Source of the DNA: Streptococcaceae bacterium AM104-57
Lineage (GTDB): Bacteria; Bacillota; Bacilli; Lactobacillales; Streptococcaceae
Length of the DNA stretch: 64,000 bases
NCBI GenBank assembly: GCA_027659245.1
Contig: JAQDPW010000001.1
Coordinates: 124,001-188,000, forward strand
Direction of reading: 5' to 3'
The notes under the pieces were generated by a model, which worked only from the letters and a program-made list of their open reading frames with translations, was not told the origin of the DNA and ran no database searches. This document shows, piece by piece, positions 1-7,392 of the stretch. The position numbers and the translations under genes were made by a program. The stretch's first letter is position 1. The number at the start of each line of letters is the position of its first letter.

Positions 1-541
1 TTCTTTTTATTTCATAGTCTCCCATAATTGAATCTGTTTCGGAATCTGGGATTCCGTGTTTCCTGATAATATCTTTGTAGTTGCTACCGCCTTGGCCTCT
101 GTTGGAAAGGTCACCTTCGATTAAGGCATCAAACTGGTCTTGGGTCCAAGTAAAGCCTCGGTCTTCTTCAATGTCGTCCTCGTCTTGGTATCCATCGATA
201 CTAGTGTCTGGTAGGTTTCCACCCTGTTCTCCTTCAAAATAAGGAATCTCTTGTCTATAAGTGTGGCTATATTTAGTTACCCAGTCGTTTAAGATATTCG
301 AAAAAAGGAATTGAGTTATTACGGAAACGATAATTGCAATAAGGGCAAAGGAGGTTCCGAGAATAGCCAAGGTTTTTTGTTTTTTAGGACTGAGGGCAAT
401 CCCGATAATTCCCAAGATTAAAGTAGGGACAGCAATAATTAATGACAGATAGTTGATAATTGGTATCCAAGACCCAAGAAGGGCGATGGTCCCAAAGATG
501 ATAGCAAGAATTCCTAAGATTTGCTGATTCTCTTGTTTCAT
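1..541 (-). CDS. membrane protein with DUF4190-like N-terminus, partial (3' end outside window)
   Basis: An open frame runs from ATG at 541 off the left edge with no stop in 180 codons. The first ~90 residues hold three hydrophobic segments of the DUF4190 type. They are followed by an acidic linker and a region with GFTWTQDQFDALIEGDL and a GGSNYKDI..KHGIPDSE pattern, which resembles the DUF3862/SmpA-like fold of streptococcal membrane-anchored proteins. No catalytic motif is visible and the function is unknown. It is divergent from the marR/ABC operon and has its own consensus promoter, so the two transcripts share the operator-like repeats between them. The frame is certain; the family call is moderate. 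Confidence 0.7.
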   Translation of the reverse strand, partial: MKQENQQILGILAIIFGTIALLGSWIPIINYLSLIIAVPTLILGIIGIALSPKKQKTLAILGTSFALIAIIVSVITQFLFSNILNDWVTKYSHTYRQEIPYFEGEQGGNLPDTSIDGYQDEDDIEEDRGFTWTQDQFDALIEGDLSNRGQGGSNYKDIIRKHGIPDSETDSIMGDYEIKR

Positions 542-598
542 CTAAAAATTCTCCCAATTCTAGTGCGACAACTTCGCTTTACATGATAAGTTAGGTTT

Positions 599-627
599 AT
601 TATAGAGAAATTATCAACTATTGTCAA
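599..627 (-). promoter_or_regulatory. promoter of the leftward membrane protein gene
   Basis: On the minus strand TTGACA (627-622), a 17-bp spacer and TATAAT (604-599) give a perfect consensus sigma-A promoter about 60 bp before the ATG at 541. Confidence 0.8.
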
Positions 628-640
628 TTTTAACTAAAAT

Positions 641-725
641 AGTTCTCACAGAAACTTTTTTCTTGACACCTTTTCTGAAAATGATAAAATAGTTCTCATG
701 GAAACTTAATTGTTCTCTAGAGAAC
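641..725. promoter_or_regulatory. three MarR operator-like repeats around the marR promoter
   Basis: AGTTCTCACAGAAACT (641-656), AGTTCTCATGGAAACT (691-706) and the perfect palindrome GTTCTCTAGAGAAC (712-725) are related sequences. The second and third overlap the start region of the promoter at 663-690. Their number, palindromy and position fit binding sites of the downstream MarR protein. This is inference from sequence only. Confidence 0.6.
663..690 (+). promoter_or_regulatory. promoter of marR-ABC operon
   Basis: TTGACA (663-668), a 16-bp spacer and TAAAAT (685-690) preceded by TGA (extended -10). It lies between the operator-like repeats. Confidence 0.7.
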
Positions 726-750
726 TATTTTTAATTAGAAGGGGGAAAGC

Positions 751-1212
751 ATGGATAAACCGATGTTGGTCTTTAAACGTTTTGGTCACCAGGTTCACCT
801 TATGGTGCAACAGGAAGCAAAACGTTGTGGTATTGAATTTATGGGCGGACCGCAGGGCCAAGTTATACGATTTTTAGACTATCGTGAGGAGTCTGAACAG
901 GCGGTGTTAATCAAGGATATTGAGCAGGAACTCAATATCACCAAGTCAGTCGCCAGTAATCTAGTGAAGCGTATGGTGCAAAATGGTTTGGTGGAATTGG
1001 AAGTGAATCCAAATGACAAGAGAGCTAAGTACGTTCGATTGACGGGCAAATCTCGCTCTCAAATGAAGCAGGTCAAGTCTTTCTTTGATCGAATTGACCG
1101 CAGTTTACTCGATGGAGTATCTGAGGAAAAACTAGCTATTTTTGAGGAAGTCATGGCTCAACTACAAGCCAATGTAGAAAAAATAGGAGGGGAAGATGAA
1201 GAAACTCGCTAA
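751..1212 (+). CDS. MarR-family transcriptional regulator
   Basis: A 153-residue winged-helix regulator. The recognition region reads IEQELNITKSVASNLVKRMV and the wing NPNDKRAKYVRLT, the usual MarR arrangement with flanking dimerisation helices. The start at 751 follows a purine-rich GAAGGGGGAAAG site. The 3' end overlaps the first ABC gene by 17 bp, so the three genes form one operon. By analogy with other MarR-ABC exporter sets it should repress its own operon and be released by a toxic ligand, with the three inverted repeats upstream as likely operators. The ligand cannot be told from sequence. Confidence 0.85.
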   Translation: MDKPMLVFKRFGHQVHLMVQQEAKRCGIEFMGGPQGQVIRFLDYREESEQAVLIKDIEQELNITKSVASNLVKRMVQNGLVELEVNPNDKRAKYVRLTGKSRSQMKQVKSFFDRIDRSLLDGVSEEKLAIFEEVMAQLQANVEKIGGEDEETR

Positions 1213-2965
1213 GCGTATTACAGGAAAAGAGTGGGGAATGATTCTCCTGACTGTACTCTTTACCTGTTTCTCGGTCTATCTAGAGTTAGAAGTACCGACT
1301 TACATTTCAGAAATTACAGAACTACTTGGAACTCCAGGTACGGAGCTAGGAGATCTTTGGTCACCAGCCATTAAGATGATAGGCTTGTCTCTACTTGCTT
1401 TTCTCTCATCCGTTACTGTTGGATTTTTTGCCGCTCGCGTTGCAGCGTCTTACACAACTCATTTACGAAGTGATATTTTTAATCGTGTTCTAGATTTCTC
1501 GCAGACAGAGATCAAACGTTTTTCAATCCCAAGTCTCTTGACTCGGACGACTAATGATATCACACAGGTTCAGATGCTTTTTACCATGGGACTCCAGGTG
1601 GTCACTCGTGGACCAATCATGGCTATCTGGGCCATTGGAAAAATCCTTGGGAAGTCTGAGTACTGGCTCTGGGCAGTAGTAATCGCTGTTATCGTCAATG
1701 TTTTGATGACAACTGTTCTCCTGACTCTGGCCTTTCCAAAACAATCTGTCATCCAAAAATTGACAGATAAACTCAATAGTATTACTCGTGAAAGTTTGAC
1801 AGGGATTCGAGTGGTGCGTGCTTATAATGCCGAGGATTATCAAGACAAGAAATTCGAAGAAGCCAATGAGGAAGTCACTCGTCTTAATCTCTTTGTCAAC
1901 CGTTTGATGGCGATTATGAATCCTATTATGATGGCGATTTCGAGTGGCTTGAGTCTAGCTATCTACTGGATTGGAGCTTATATCATCAACGATGCTAGCC
2001 TGACAGACCGTCTACCACTCTTTAGTGATATGGTGGTCTTCATGTCTTATGCCATGCAGGTCGTGATGGGCTTCTTGCTCATGAGTGCTCTCTTTTTCGT
2101 CCTTCCTCGTACCTTGGTTTCTGCAGGACGTATCAATCAGGTGCTAGACTTGCATTCTTCTATTGAAAATCCTAGTCAACCACAGACTGCAGAATCATCT
2201 GTAAAAGGTCAAGTGGAATATCGTGACGTAACCTTCCGTTATTCAAAAAATTCAGAAGCAGTTGTAGAACATGTCAGTTTCAAGGCAGAAGCTGGTCAAA
2301 CCATTGCCTTTATCGGCTCAACTGGTTCTGGTAAATCTACTCTAGTTAATCTCTTACCCCGTTTTTATGATGTGTCAGAGGGAGAAATTCTAGTAGACGG
2401 CGTCAATGTTCAGAATTATGACTTAGAAGATTTACGTAATAAAGTTGGCTATATCCCTCAAAAAGCTGTGCTCTTTTCTGGAGATGTTAAGGGCAATCTC
2501 GACTTTGGTAAGAGTCAAGAAACGCCACTAAGTGAGACGGCCATGTGGCAAGCTCTGGAATTGGCTCAATCTAAAAACTTTATAGAAGATAAGGAAGCGG
2601 GTATAGCTTCAGAAGTAGCTCAAGGCGGTACCAACTTCTCAGGTGGACAGAGACAACGTCTGGCCATTGCACGCGCCTTGGCTCGTAAGCCAGAGATTCT
2701 CATTTTTGATGATTCATTCTCAGCCTTGGACTACAAGACAGACCGTATCTTGCGTCAAGTATTAGCTGAAAAAACACAATCTATGACCAAGTTAATCGTT
2801 GCCCAACGCATTTCAACCATTATGGATGCAGACCTGATCTTAGTCTTGGATCAAGGTAAAGTCGTGGGACAAGGCACCCACAAGGAACTTCTTGCAAACA
2901 ATGAAGTTTACCAAGAAATTGCCTATTCACAACTATCGAAGGAGGAATTGGAACATGGAAAATAA
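1196..2965 (+). CDS. heterodimeric ABC exporter, subunit with degenerate ATPase site
   Basis: A 589-residue half-transporter: six membrane helices in the first ~320 residues, then a nucleotide-binding domain. Walker A is GSTGSGKST and the signature is FSGGQRQR. Walker B reads ILIFDDSFSALD, with Asp where the catalytic Glu is expected, and the switch histidine is Gln (IVAQRISTI). These two changes are the hallmark of the LmrC/BmrC-type partner in asymmetric multidrug exporters. It overlaps marR upstream and the second half-transporter downstream (11 bp). It probably exports drugs or peptides across the membrane; the substrate is unknown. Confidence 0.88.
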   Translation: MKKLAKRITGKEWGMILLTVLFTCFSVYLELEVPTYISEITELLGTPGTELGDLWSPAIKMIGLSLLAFLSSVTVGFFAARVAASYTTHLRSDIFNRVLDFSQTEIKRFSIPSLLTRTTNDITQVQMLFTMGLQVVTRGPIMAIWAIGKILGKSEYWLWAVVIAVIVNVLMTTVLLTLAFPKQSVIQKLTDKLNSITRESLTGIRVVRAYNAEDYQDKKFEEANEEVTRLNLFVNRLMAIMNPIMMAISSGLSLAIYWIGAYIINDASLTDRLPLFSDMVVFMSYAMQVVMGFLLMSALFFVLPRTLVSAGRINQVLDLHSSIENPSQPQTAESSVKGQVEYRDVTFRYSKNSEAVVEHVSFKAEAGQTIAFIGSTGSGKSTLVNLLPRFYDVSEGEILVDGVNVQNYDLEDLRNKVGYIPQKAVLFSGDVKGNLDFGKSQETPLSETAMWQALELAQSKNFIEDKEAGIASEVAQGGTNFSGGQRQRLAIARALARKPEILIFDDSFSALDYKTDRILRQVLAEKTQSMTKLIVAQRISTIMDADLILVLDQGKVVGQGTHKELLANNEVYQEIAYSQLSKEELEHGK

Positions 2966-4715
2966 GAAAATGTCCTTATGGAAACAGTGTAGACCTTTTC
3001 TAGCAGGTCTCCAACTTCCCCTACTAATCGCAGTTGTGGCGGCTATATGTTCAAGTATTATCACGGTTTATGGACCAACTAAGATCAAAGAAATTACCAA
3101 TTTGATTTCAGATGGGTTGATGACAGAGATTGATCTAGAGGCTGTCTCAAGTATTGCTAGCTTTTTGGTCATCCTATATGTGATTGGTATTATCCTAAAC
3201 TATATGCAAGCCTATATTTTTTCAACGAGTATCCAACATTTTTCAAAACGTTTGCGGACGGCTATCGCTGAAAAGATTAATCGTTTGCCACTTGCTTATT
3301 TTGACCGTCATTCTCAAGGAGACACCCTTTCTCGTGTGACCAATGACGTCGATACGGCGGCTCAGTCACTTAACCAAAGCCTTGGGACAGTTCTTTCAGC
3401 TAGCTTTTTACTAATTGCTGTTTTGATTACCATGTTTGGTATGAACTGGATTTTGGCACTAGTTACCGTTGTTTCAACCCTAGTTGGATTTGCGGCGGTT
3501 TCCGTAATTATGGCCAAGTCGCAGGGCTACTTTAAAGCTCAACAAAACAACCTTGCAGCTGTAAATGGCTATGTGGAAGAAATGTACTCTGGCCACAATG
3601 TGGTGACTAGCTATAATGCTGTGGAACCAACAAAAGAAACATTTGCAGGATTGAATCAGAATCTACATGATAGCATCTGGAAATCTCAGTTTATCTCTGG
3701 AATTATGATGCCTGCCATGATATTTGTAGGTAACTTTAGTTATGTTCTAGTCATTATCGTTGGTGCTGCCTTGGCTCTTGAAGGGTATATCAGTATCGGG
3801 ATTATTGTAGCCTTCATGGTTTATGTTCGAACCTTCTCGCAACCCTTGTCACAGATTGCCCAAGGAATTACCAGCTTACAACAAGCTAGTGCAGCCATGA
3901 CACGTGTCTTTGAATTCTTGGGTGAAGCTGAGATGGAAGACGAATCTCATAAGGAAACACAATTGACTGGTATGAAGGGTGAAGTTGTCTTTGACAGAGT
4001 TGCCTTTGGCTATACTCCTGAAAAAACGATCATTCATGATTTTTCTGCGACAGCTCATGCAGGTCAAAAGGTTGCTATTGTTGGACCAACTGGAGCTGGG
4101 AAAACTACCATAGTCAATCTCTTGATGAAATTTTATGAGATTGATAAGGGAAGCATTCGCATTGATGGTGTGGATACCAAGAATATGAAACGCTCGGAAG
4201 TGCACGATGCCTTTTCAATGGTCCTGCAGGATACCTGGCTCTTTGAAGGAACCATTCGAGACAATCTCATTTATAATCAAACTGGGATTAGTGAAGAGCG
4301 CGTGATTGAAGCAGCCAAAGCAGTAGGAATCCACCACTTTATCACAACCTTACCAGATGGCTACGATACTGTTTTGGATGATACAGTGACCTTGTCAGTC
4401 GGGCAGAAACAGCTCTTGACCATCGCTCGTGCCCTTCTCAAAGATTCTCCACTCTTGATTCTTGATGAAGCGACATCTTCAGTCGATACACGTACAGAGG
4501 AGTTGATTCAAAAGGCTATGGACCGTTTGATGGAGGGACGCACATCCTTTGTTATTGCCCATCGCTTGTCAACGATCCGCAATGCTGACTTGATTCTGGT
4601 CATGAAAGAAGGAAACATTATCGAGCAAGGCAATCATGAGGAACTCATGGCTCAAGGTGGTTTCTATGCCGACCTCTACAATAGTCAATTTACAGAAGAC
4701 CAAGTAGAAGAATAG
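2955..4715 (+). CDS. heterodimeric ABC exporter, catalytic subunit
   Basis: A 586-residue half-transporter starting at ATG 2955 behind a GGAGGA site; a longer frame from 2892 exists but lacks a ribosome site. The membrane domain is followed by Walker A GPTGAGKTT, Walker B LLILDEATSSVD with the catalytic Glu, and switch FVIAHRLSTI. The signature is LSVGQ rather than LSGGQ. It therefore supplies the Walker motifs of the competent site and the weak signature of the degenerate site, complementing its partner (LmrD/BmrD-like). It ends the operon at the terminator just downstream. Confidence 0.88.
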   Translation: MENKKMSLWKQCRPFLAGLQLPLLIAVVAAICSSIITVYGPTKIKEITNLISDGLMTEIDLEAVSSIASFLVILYVIGIILNYMQAYIFSTSIQHFSKRLRTAIAEKINRLPLAYFDRHSQGDTLSRVTNDVDTAAQSLNQSLGTVLSASFLLIAVLITMFGMNWILALVTVVSTLVGFAAVSVIMAKSQGYFKAQQNNLAAVNGYVEEMYSGHNVVTSYNAVEPTKETFAGLNQNLHDSIWKSQFISGIMMPAMIFVGNFSYVLVIIVGAALALEGYISIGIIVAFMVYVRTFSQPLSQIAQGITSLQQASAAMTRVFEFLGEAEMEDESHKETQLTGMKGEVVFDRVAFGYTPEKTIIHDFSATAHAGQKVAIVGPTGAGKTTIVNLLMKFYEIDKGSIRIDGVDTKNMKRSEVHDAFSMVLQDTWLFEGTIRDNLIYNQTGISEERVIEAAKAVGIHHFITTLPDGYDTVLDDTVTLSVGQKQLLTIARALLKDSPLLILDEATSSVDTRTEELIQKAMDRLMEGRTSFVIAHRLSTIRNADLILVMKEGNIIEQGNHEELMAQGGFYADLYNSQFTEDQVEE

Positions 4716-4721
4716 TAATTC

Positions 4722-4748
4722 AAAAGAAGGCTTGACGGCCTTCTTTTT
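4722..4748 (+). terminator. rho-independent terminator of ABC operon
   Basis: Stem AAAAGAAGGC / GCCTTCTTTT with loop TTGACG and a T run. The loop is also the -35 hexamer of the next promoter. Confidence 0.8.
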
Positions 4749-4760
4749 CTGCACTATACT
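4732..4760 (+). promoter_or_regulatory. promoter of PAP2 gene nested in the terminator
   Basis: TTGACG (4732-4737), a 17-bp spacer and TATACT (4755-4760). The -35 is the terminator loop and the spacer is the descending stem plus T tract. Confidence 0.65.
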
Positions 4761-4831
4761 AGAGTAGGAGATGCTAGCAGACTCGTTCTGTCAGGCTTCT
4801 TGTGTAAAATCTAGAAACAACGAGAAAACAG

Positions 4832-5335
4832 ATGAAAAACTATCAAGAGTGGTACGAGAAGAGGAAATCAAGTCTCATTCGATATCCACAACTATTACAC
4901 TTGATGCGAGTCTTTAATCGCATGATGACAGTTCTGATGCCCTTGGCTTACTTGACCTTGTTGGGGACAAACTTTGTAAGTAAAGGGGTTGGGAAAGAAC
5001 TTTCTGCCTATATTTTGGTGCCAGCTTTTGGCTTTGTCCTATTGACGCTTGTTCGTAAGTGGATCAATCAACCGCGTCCCTATGAAACTTGGGAAATTGT
5101 CCCGCTACTAGATAAAGATAGCTCTGGGAATTCAATGCCTAGCCGTCATGTCTTTTCGGCAACCATTATTTCCATGGCTTGCCTGCATGCAAATCTTCCT
5201 GTGGGGTTGATGTTATTGGTCTTGTCAGCTTTTCTCGGTTTTGTGCGAGTCTTGGGGGGAGTGCATTATCCCAAGGATGTTTTAGTTGGCTACGCCTGTG
5301 GTCTCCTCTTGGGAATTCTTTTCTTTATTTTGTAA
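4832..5335 (+). CDS. PAP2-family membrane phosphatase
   Basis: A 167-residue integral membrane protein with the three phosphatase motifs: K..(6)..RP in RKWINQPRPYE, PSRH in NSMPSRHVFSA, and the SR(5)H(3)D-like block VRVLGGVHYPKDV. These residues form the acid-phosphatase site that acts on lipid phosphates such as undecaprenyl pyrophosphate or phosphatidylglycerophosphate. Length and about five hydrophobic segments fit small bacterial PAP2 proteins. It appears monocistronic, with a terminator on each side. Which lipid it uses is not shown. Confidence 0.85.
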   Translation: MKNYQEWYEKRKSSLIRYPQLLHLMRVFNRMMTVLMPLAYLTLLGTNFVSKGVGKELSAYILVPAFGFVLLTLVRKWINQPRPYETWEIVPLLDKDSSGNSMPSRHVFSATIISMACLHANLPVGLMLLVLSAFLGFVRVLGGVHYPKDVLVGYACGLLLGILFFIL

Positions 5336-5340
5336 GAAGC

Positions 5341-5400
5341 AAAGCAAGTGGGCTTGGCCTCGTAACCACTTACGGGGCAAAAATGACCACTTGCTTTTTT
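5341..5400 (+). terminator. terminator after PAP2 gene
   Basis: AAAGCAAGTGG (5341-5351) pairs with CCACTTGCTTT (5387-5397), with an inner loop of 35 bases, followed by T residues. Confidence 0.65.
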
Positions 5401-5404
5401 GCCC

Positions 5405-5433
5405 TTGTAAAGTCTTCTGGCCTTTGGTATAGT
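5405..5433 (+). promoter_or_regulatory. promoter of LytTR regulator gene
   Basis: TTGTAA (5405-5410), 17-bp spacer, TATAGT (5428-5433), 20 bp before the start codon. Confidence 0.65.
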
Positions 5434-5453
5434 AGATGCAGAAAGGAGATAGG

Positions 5454-5900
5454 ATGAAGTTACGAATCGAGATTGATAGTGAATTAACTGAGACAGAGAT
5501 TGTCATCAAGGCTACAGCCCTGACAGATGAAATAGCTGACTTGCAACGACTCTTGCAAGAATCCAAGTCTCCTAGGTTGATTTTTTACAAGGGGACGGGT
5601 GAATATTATCTGGACTTGTCGGAAATTCTTTTCTTTGAAACAGAGGGGAACAAGATTTACGCCCATACCCAGAAAGATGCCTACGAGGTTCGACTTAAAC
5701 TCTATGAGTTAGAGTCTATCCTGCCCCGTTATTTCAGTCGAGTATCCAAGTCGACCATTGCTAATATTCGGCAAGTTTACTCGGTGGACAAGTCCTTTTC
5801 AGGAACGGGCACCATTTCCTTTTATCAGACCCACAAGGAGGTTCATGTGTCACGACATTACCAATCCCTCCTAAAGGAAAATCTAAGAAACATGAGGTAA
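5454..5900 (+). CDS. LytTR-family DNA-binding regulator
   Basis: A 148-residue protein without a receiver domain. The C-terminal ~100 residues form a LytTR domain (FYKGTGEYYLDLSEILFFET, ending in the conserved FSRVSKSTIANIRQV block). ATG 5454 is chosen because AAAGGAGAT lies at the right distance; an in-frame ATG at 5436 lies almost on the promoter. It is followed 4 bp later by a membrane protein. That is the layout of streptococcal LytTR regulatory systems (HdrRM/BrsRM type), where the membrane partner inhibits the regulator. Target genes are unknown. Confidence 0.83.
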   Translation: MKLRIEIDSELTETEIVIKATALTDEIADLQRLLQESKSPRLIFYKGTGEYYLDLSEILFFETEGNKIYAHTQKDAYEVRLKLYELESILPRYFSRVSKSTIANIRQVYSVDKSFSGTGTISFYQTHKEVHVSRHYQSLLKENLRNMR

Positions 5901-5904
5901 GAAC

Positions 5905-6579
5905 ATGAAAAAGAAAGCATTTGGTATTGTGTTGCTAGTATTGGCAGCTTTAGTATTATTGCAAGGAAATTTTGGAATCCCTTCATTTGGAGGGCAGATT
6001 TGGCCCTTGATTGGTATTGGATTTTTTGCCTATCAATCAGTTGAGGCAATCCTTCGTCGTCATCTGACATCAGCCTCTTTTACAGCCCTAGTGGCCCTCA
6101 TGATTGCTAATCATTTTTATGACATTTTACCGATTCCCAATCAATCATTGTTCTGGGCGGGAGTTCTAATCGTTTTCGGAGTAAGTATGCTGACTCACTC
6201 AAATAAGACTTGGAGTGGAAAAACATTGTGGAACAATAGAGAGAAAAAAGTTTCTACTGATAAGGAAATCATTTTTGGTAGTGGGACTTTTTATAATCAA
6301 GACCAAGACTTGGTAGAAGACCAAGTGGAAGCAGTTTTTGGAGATGCTAAGATTTACTATGATAATGCAAATATTCTAGGTGATGTAGCAATCTTAAGTG
6401 TGGATGTAGTTTTTGGAAGTGCAACGATTTATATCCCTCAACATTGGAAAGTGGATCTTAGGGTAGAATCAGTGTTTAGCAATCCGCAGGTCGAAGTGGC
6501 GACAGCCCCAACCAGCAAAACTTTGATTATCCGTGGAGATGTAGCTTTTGGGAAACTAGGAGTTGTTTACGTTAAATAA
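5905..6579 (+). CDS. LiaF-like membrane protein, probable partner of the LytTR regulator
   Basis: A 224-residue protein with about four hydrophobic segments in the first ~105 residues. The soluble C-terminal half is rich in short beta-repeats (FGSGTFYNQ, FGDAKIYYD, FGSATIYIP), the pattern of the LiaF/VraT C-terminal domain. In LiaFSR systems that domain inhibits the sensor kinase. Here it sits 4 bp after a LytTR gene instead, so I infer it is a membrane inhibitor that holds the regulator and releases it on envelope stress. No terminator separates the two genes. The domain resemblance is good; the mechanism is inference. Confidence 0.75.
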   Translation: MKKKAFGIVLLVLAALVLLQGNFGIPSFGGQIWPLIGIGFFAYQSVEAILRRHLTSASFTALVALMIANHFYDILPIPNQSLFWAGVLIVFGVSMLTHSNKTWSGKTLWNNREKKVSTDKEIIFGSGTFYNQDQDLVEDQVEAVFGDAKIYYDNANILGDVAILSVDVVFGSATIYIPQHWKVDLRVESVFSNPQVEVATAPTSKTLIIRGDVAFGKLGVVYVK

Positions 6580-6597
6580 AAAAATCTTCCAATCCCC

Positions 6598-6626
6598 TTG
6601 CCAAAACAGAGAAAGTGTGATAACAT
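6598..6626 (+). promoter_or_regulatory. promoter of rpmB
   Basis: TTGCCA (6598-6603), 17-bp spacer ending TGA, TAACAT (6621-6626). Confidence 0.65.
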
Positions 6627-6685
6627 AGTACAGTATGTGGTGCTAGCACATCCGCTATATTAGATCTAATAGGAGGAAAACACAA

Positions 6686-6874
6686 ATGGCTAAAGTATGT
6701 TACTTTACAGGTCGTAAGACTGTATCAGGAAACAACCGTTCACACGCGATGAACCAAACAAAACGTGCCGTAAAACCAAACCTTCAAAAAGTTACTGTAC
6801 TTATCGATGGTAAACCTAAAAAAGTTTGGGCTTCAGCTCGTGCTTTGAAATCAGGTAAAGTAGAACGCGTTTAA
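6686..6874 (+). CDS. rpmB: 50S ribosomal protein L28
   Basis: A 62-residue basic protein with the L28 signature [20 protein letters not shown] and the central block [10 protein letters not shown]. Length matches Firmicute L28. It is one of the small proteins of the large ribosomal subunit. It has a strong AGGAGG site and sits alone between its promoter and a terminator. In pneumococcus, as I recall, the same gene precedes the Asp23 and fakA genes, as it does here. Confidence 0.97.
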   Translation: MAKVCYFTGRKTVSGNNRSHAMNQTKRAVKPNLQKVTVLIDGKPKKVWASARALKSGKVERV

Positions 6875-6877
6875 TAA

Positions 6878-6913
6878 AGAGTAAAAGGCCATCAGGTCTT
6901 TTTCTTTTGCTCT
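6878..6913 (+). terminator. terminator after rpmB
   Basis: AGAGTAAAAG..CTTTTGCTCT outer stem with an inner GGCC/GGTC pairing, with T residues in the 3' arm. Confidence 0.6.
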
Positions 6914-6967
6914 GAGTTCAAAAAGCCTCGTCAAAGGAGCAAATATCCGCCGATACAGTATTCTGCT

Positions 6968-6996
6968 TTTACACTTGGCTTGAAATATGATAAAAT
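6968..6996 (+). promoter_or_regulatory. promoter of asp23-fakA operon
   Basis: TTTACA (6968-6973), 17-bp spacer ending TGA, TAAAAT (6991-6996). Its position rules out an in-frame ATG at 6980 as the start of the next gene. Confidence 0.7.
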
Positions 6997-7024
6997 AGAG
7001 TATCAACTAGTTGAGGTAGAAAAA

Positions 7025-7390
7025 ATGACTGTAAAAATTAATACAAAAGATGGTCAAATCGAACTAACAGATGAAGTGATTGCTACCGTTGTAGGCGGTG
7101 CAGCAACTGAGATTTTTGGTGTGGTCGGTATGGCAAGTAAGAAAGCCCTCAAAGATAATTTCCAAGCCCTCCTTGGGAAGGAAAATTATTCTAAAGGTGT
7201 CGTTGTAAAAGCGGCCGAAGATGGTAGCATTGCAGTTGATGTATATACCGTGTTGAGCTACGGAACTAAGATTAGTGAAGTCTCAAAAAACATCCAAGAG
7301 CGTGTACGCTTTAGTTTGGAAAACCAACTTGGCATCACTGCTCAAACTGTGAATGTCTACATTCAAAATATCAAAGTTGTAGGAGAATAA
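7025..7390 (+). CDS. Asp23/Gls24-family envelope stress response protein
   Basis: A 121-residue protein of the DUF322/Asp23 family: ELTDEVIATVVGGAATEIFG near the N-terminus and the C-terminal NVYIQNIKVV strand. Family members (YloU type) lie at the membrane face and are very often encoded directly before fakA. That is so here, with a 2-bp gap. ATG 7025 follows GAGGT and lies downstream of the promoter. Its role is probably tied to fatty-acid kinase or envelope homeostasis, but the molecular function of the family is not settled. Confidence 0.9.
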   Translation: MTVKINTKDGQIELTDEVIATVVGGAATEIFGVVGMASKKALKDNFQALLGKENYSKGVVVKAAEDGSIAVDVYTVLSYGTKISEVSKNIQERVRFSLENQLGITAQTVNVYIQNIKVVGE

Positions 7391-7392
7391 TC

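Noticed and set aside
1196..2965. Missing catalytic Glu and switch His as a broken ABC gene
   Set aside because: These are the normal features of the degenerate half of LmrCD/BmrCD-type heterodimers, and the partner gene is complementary.
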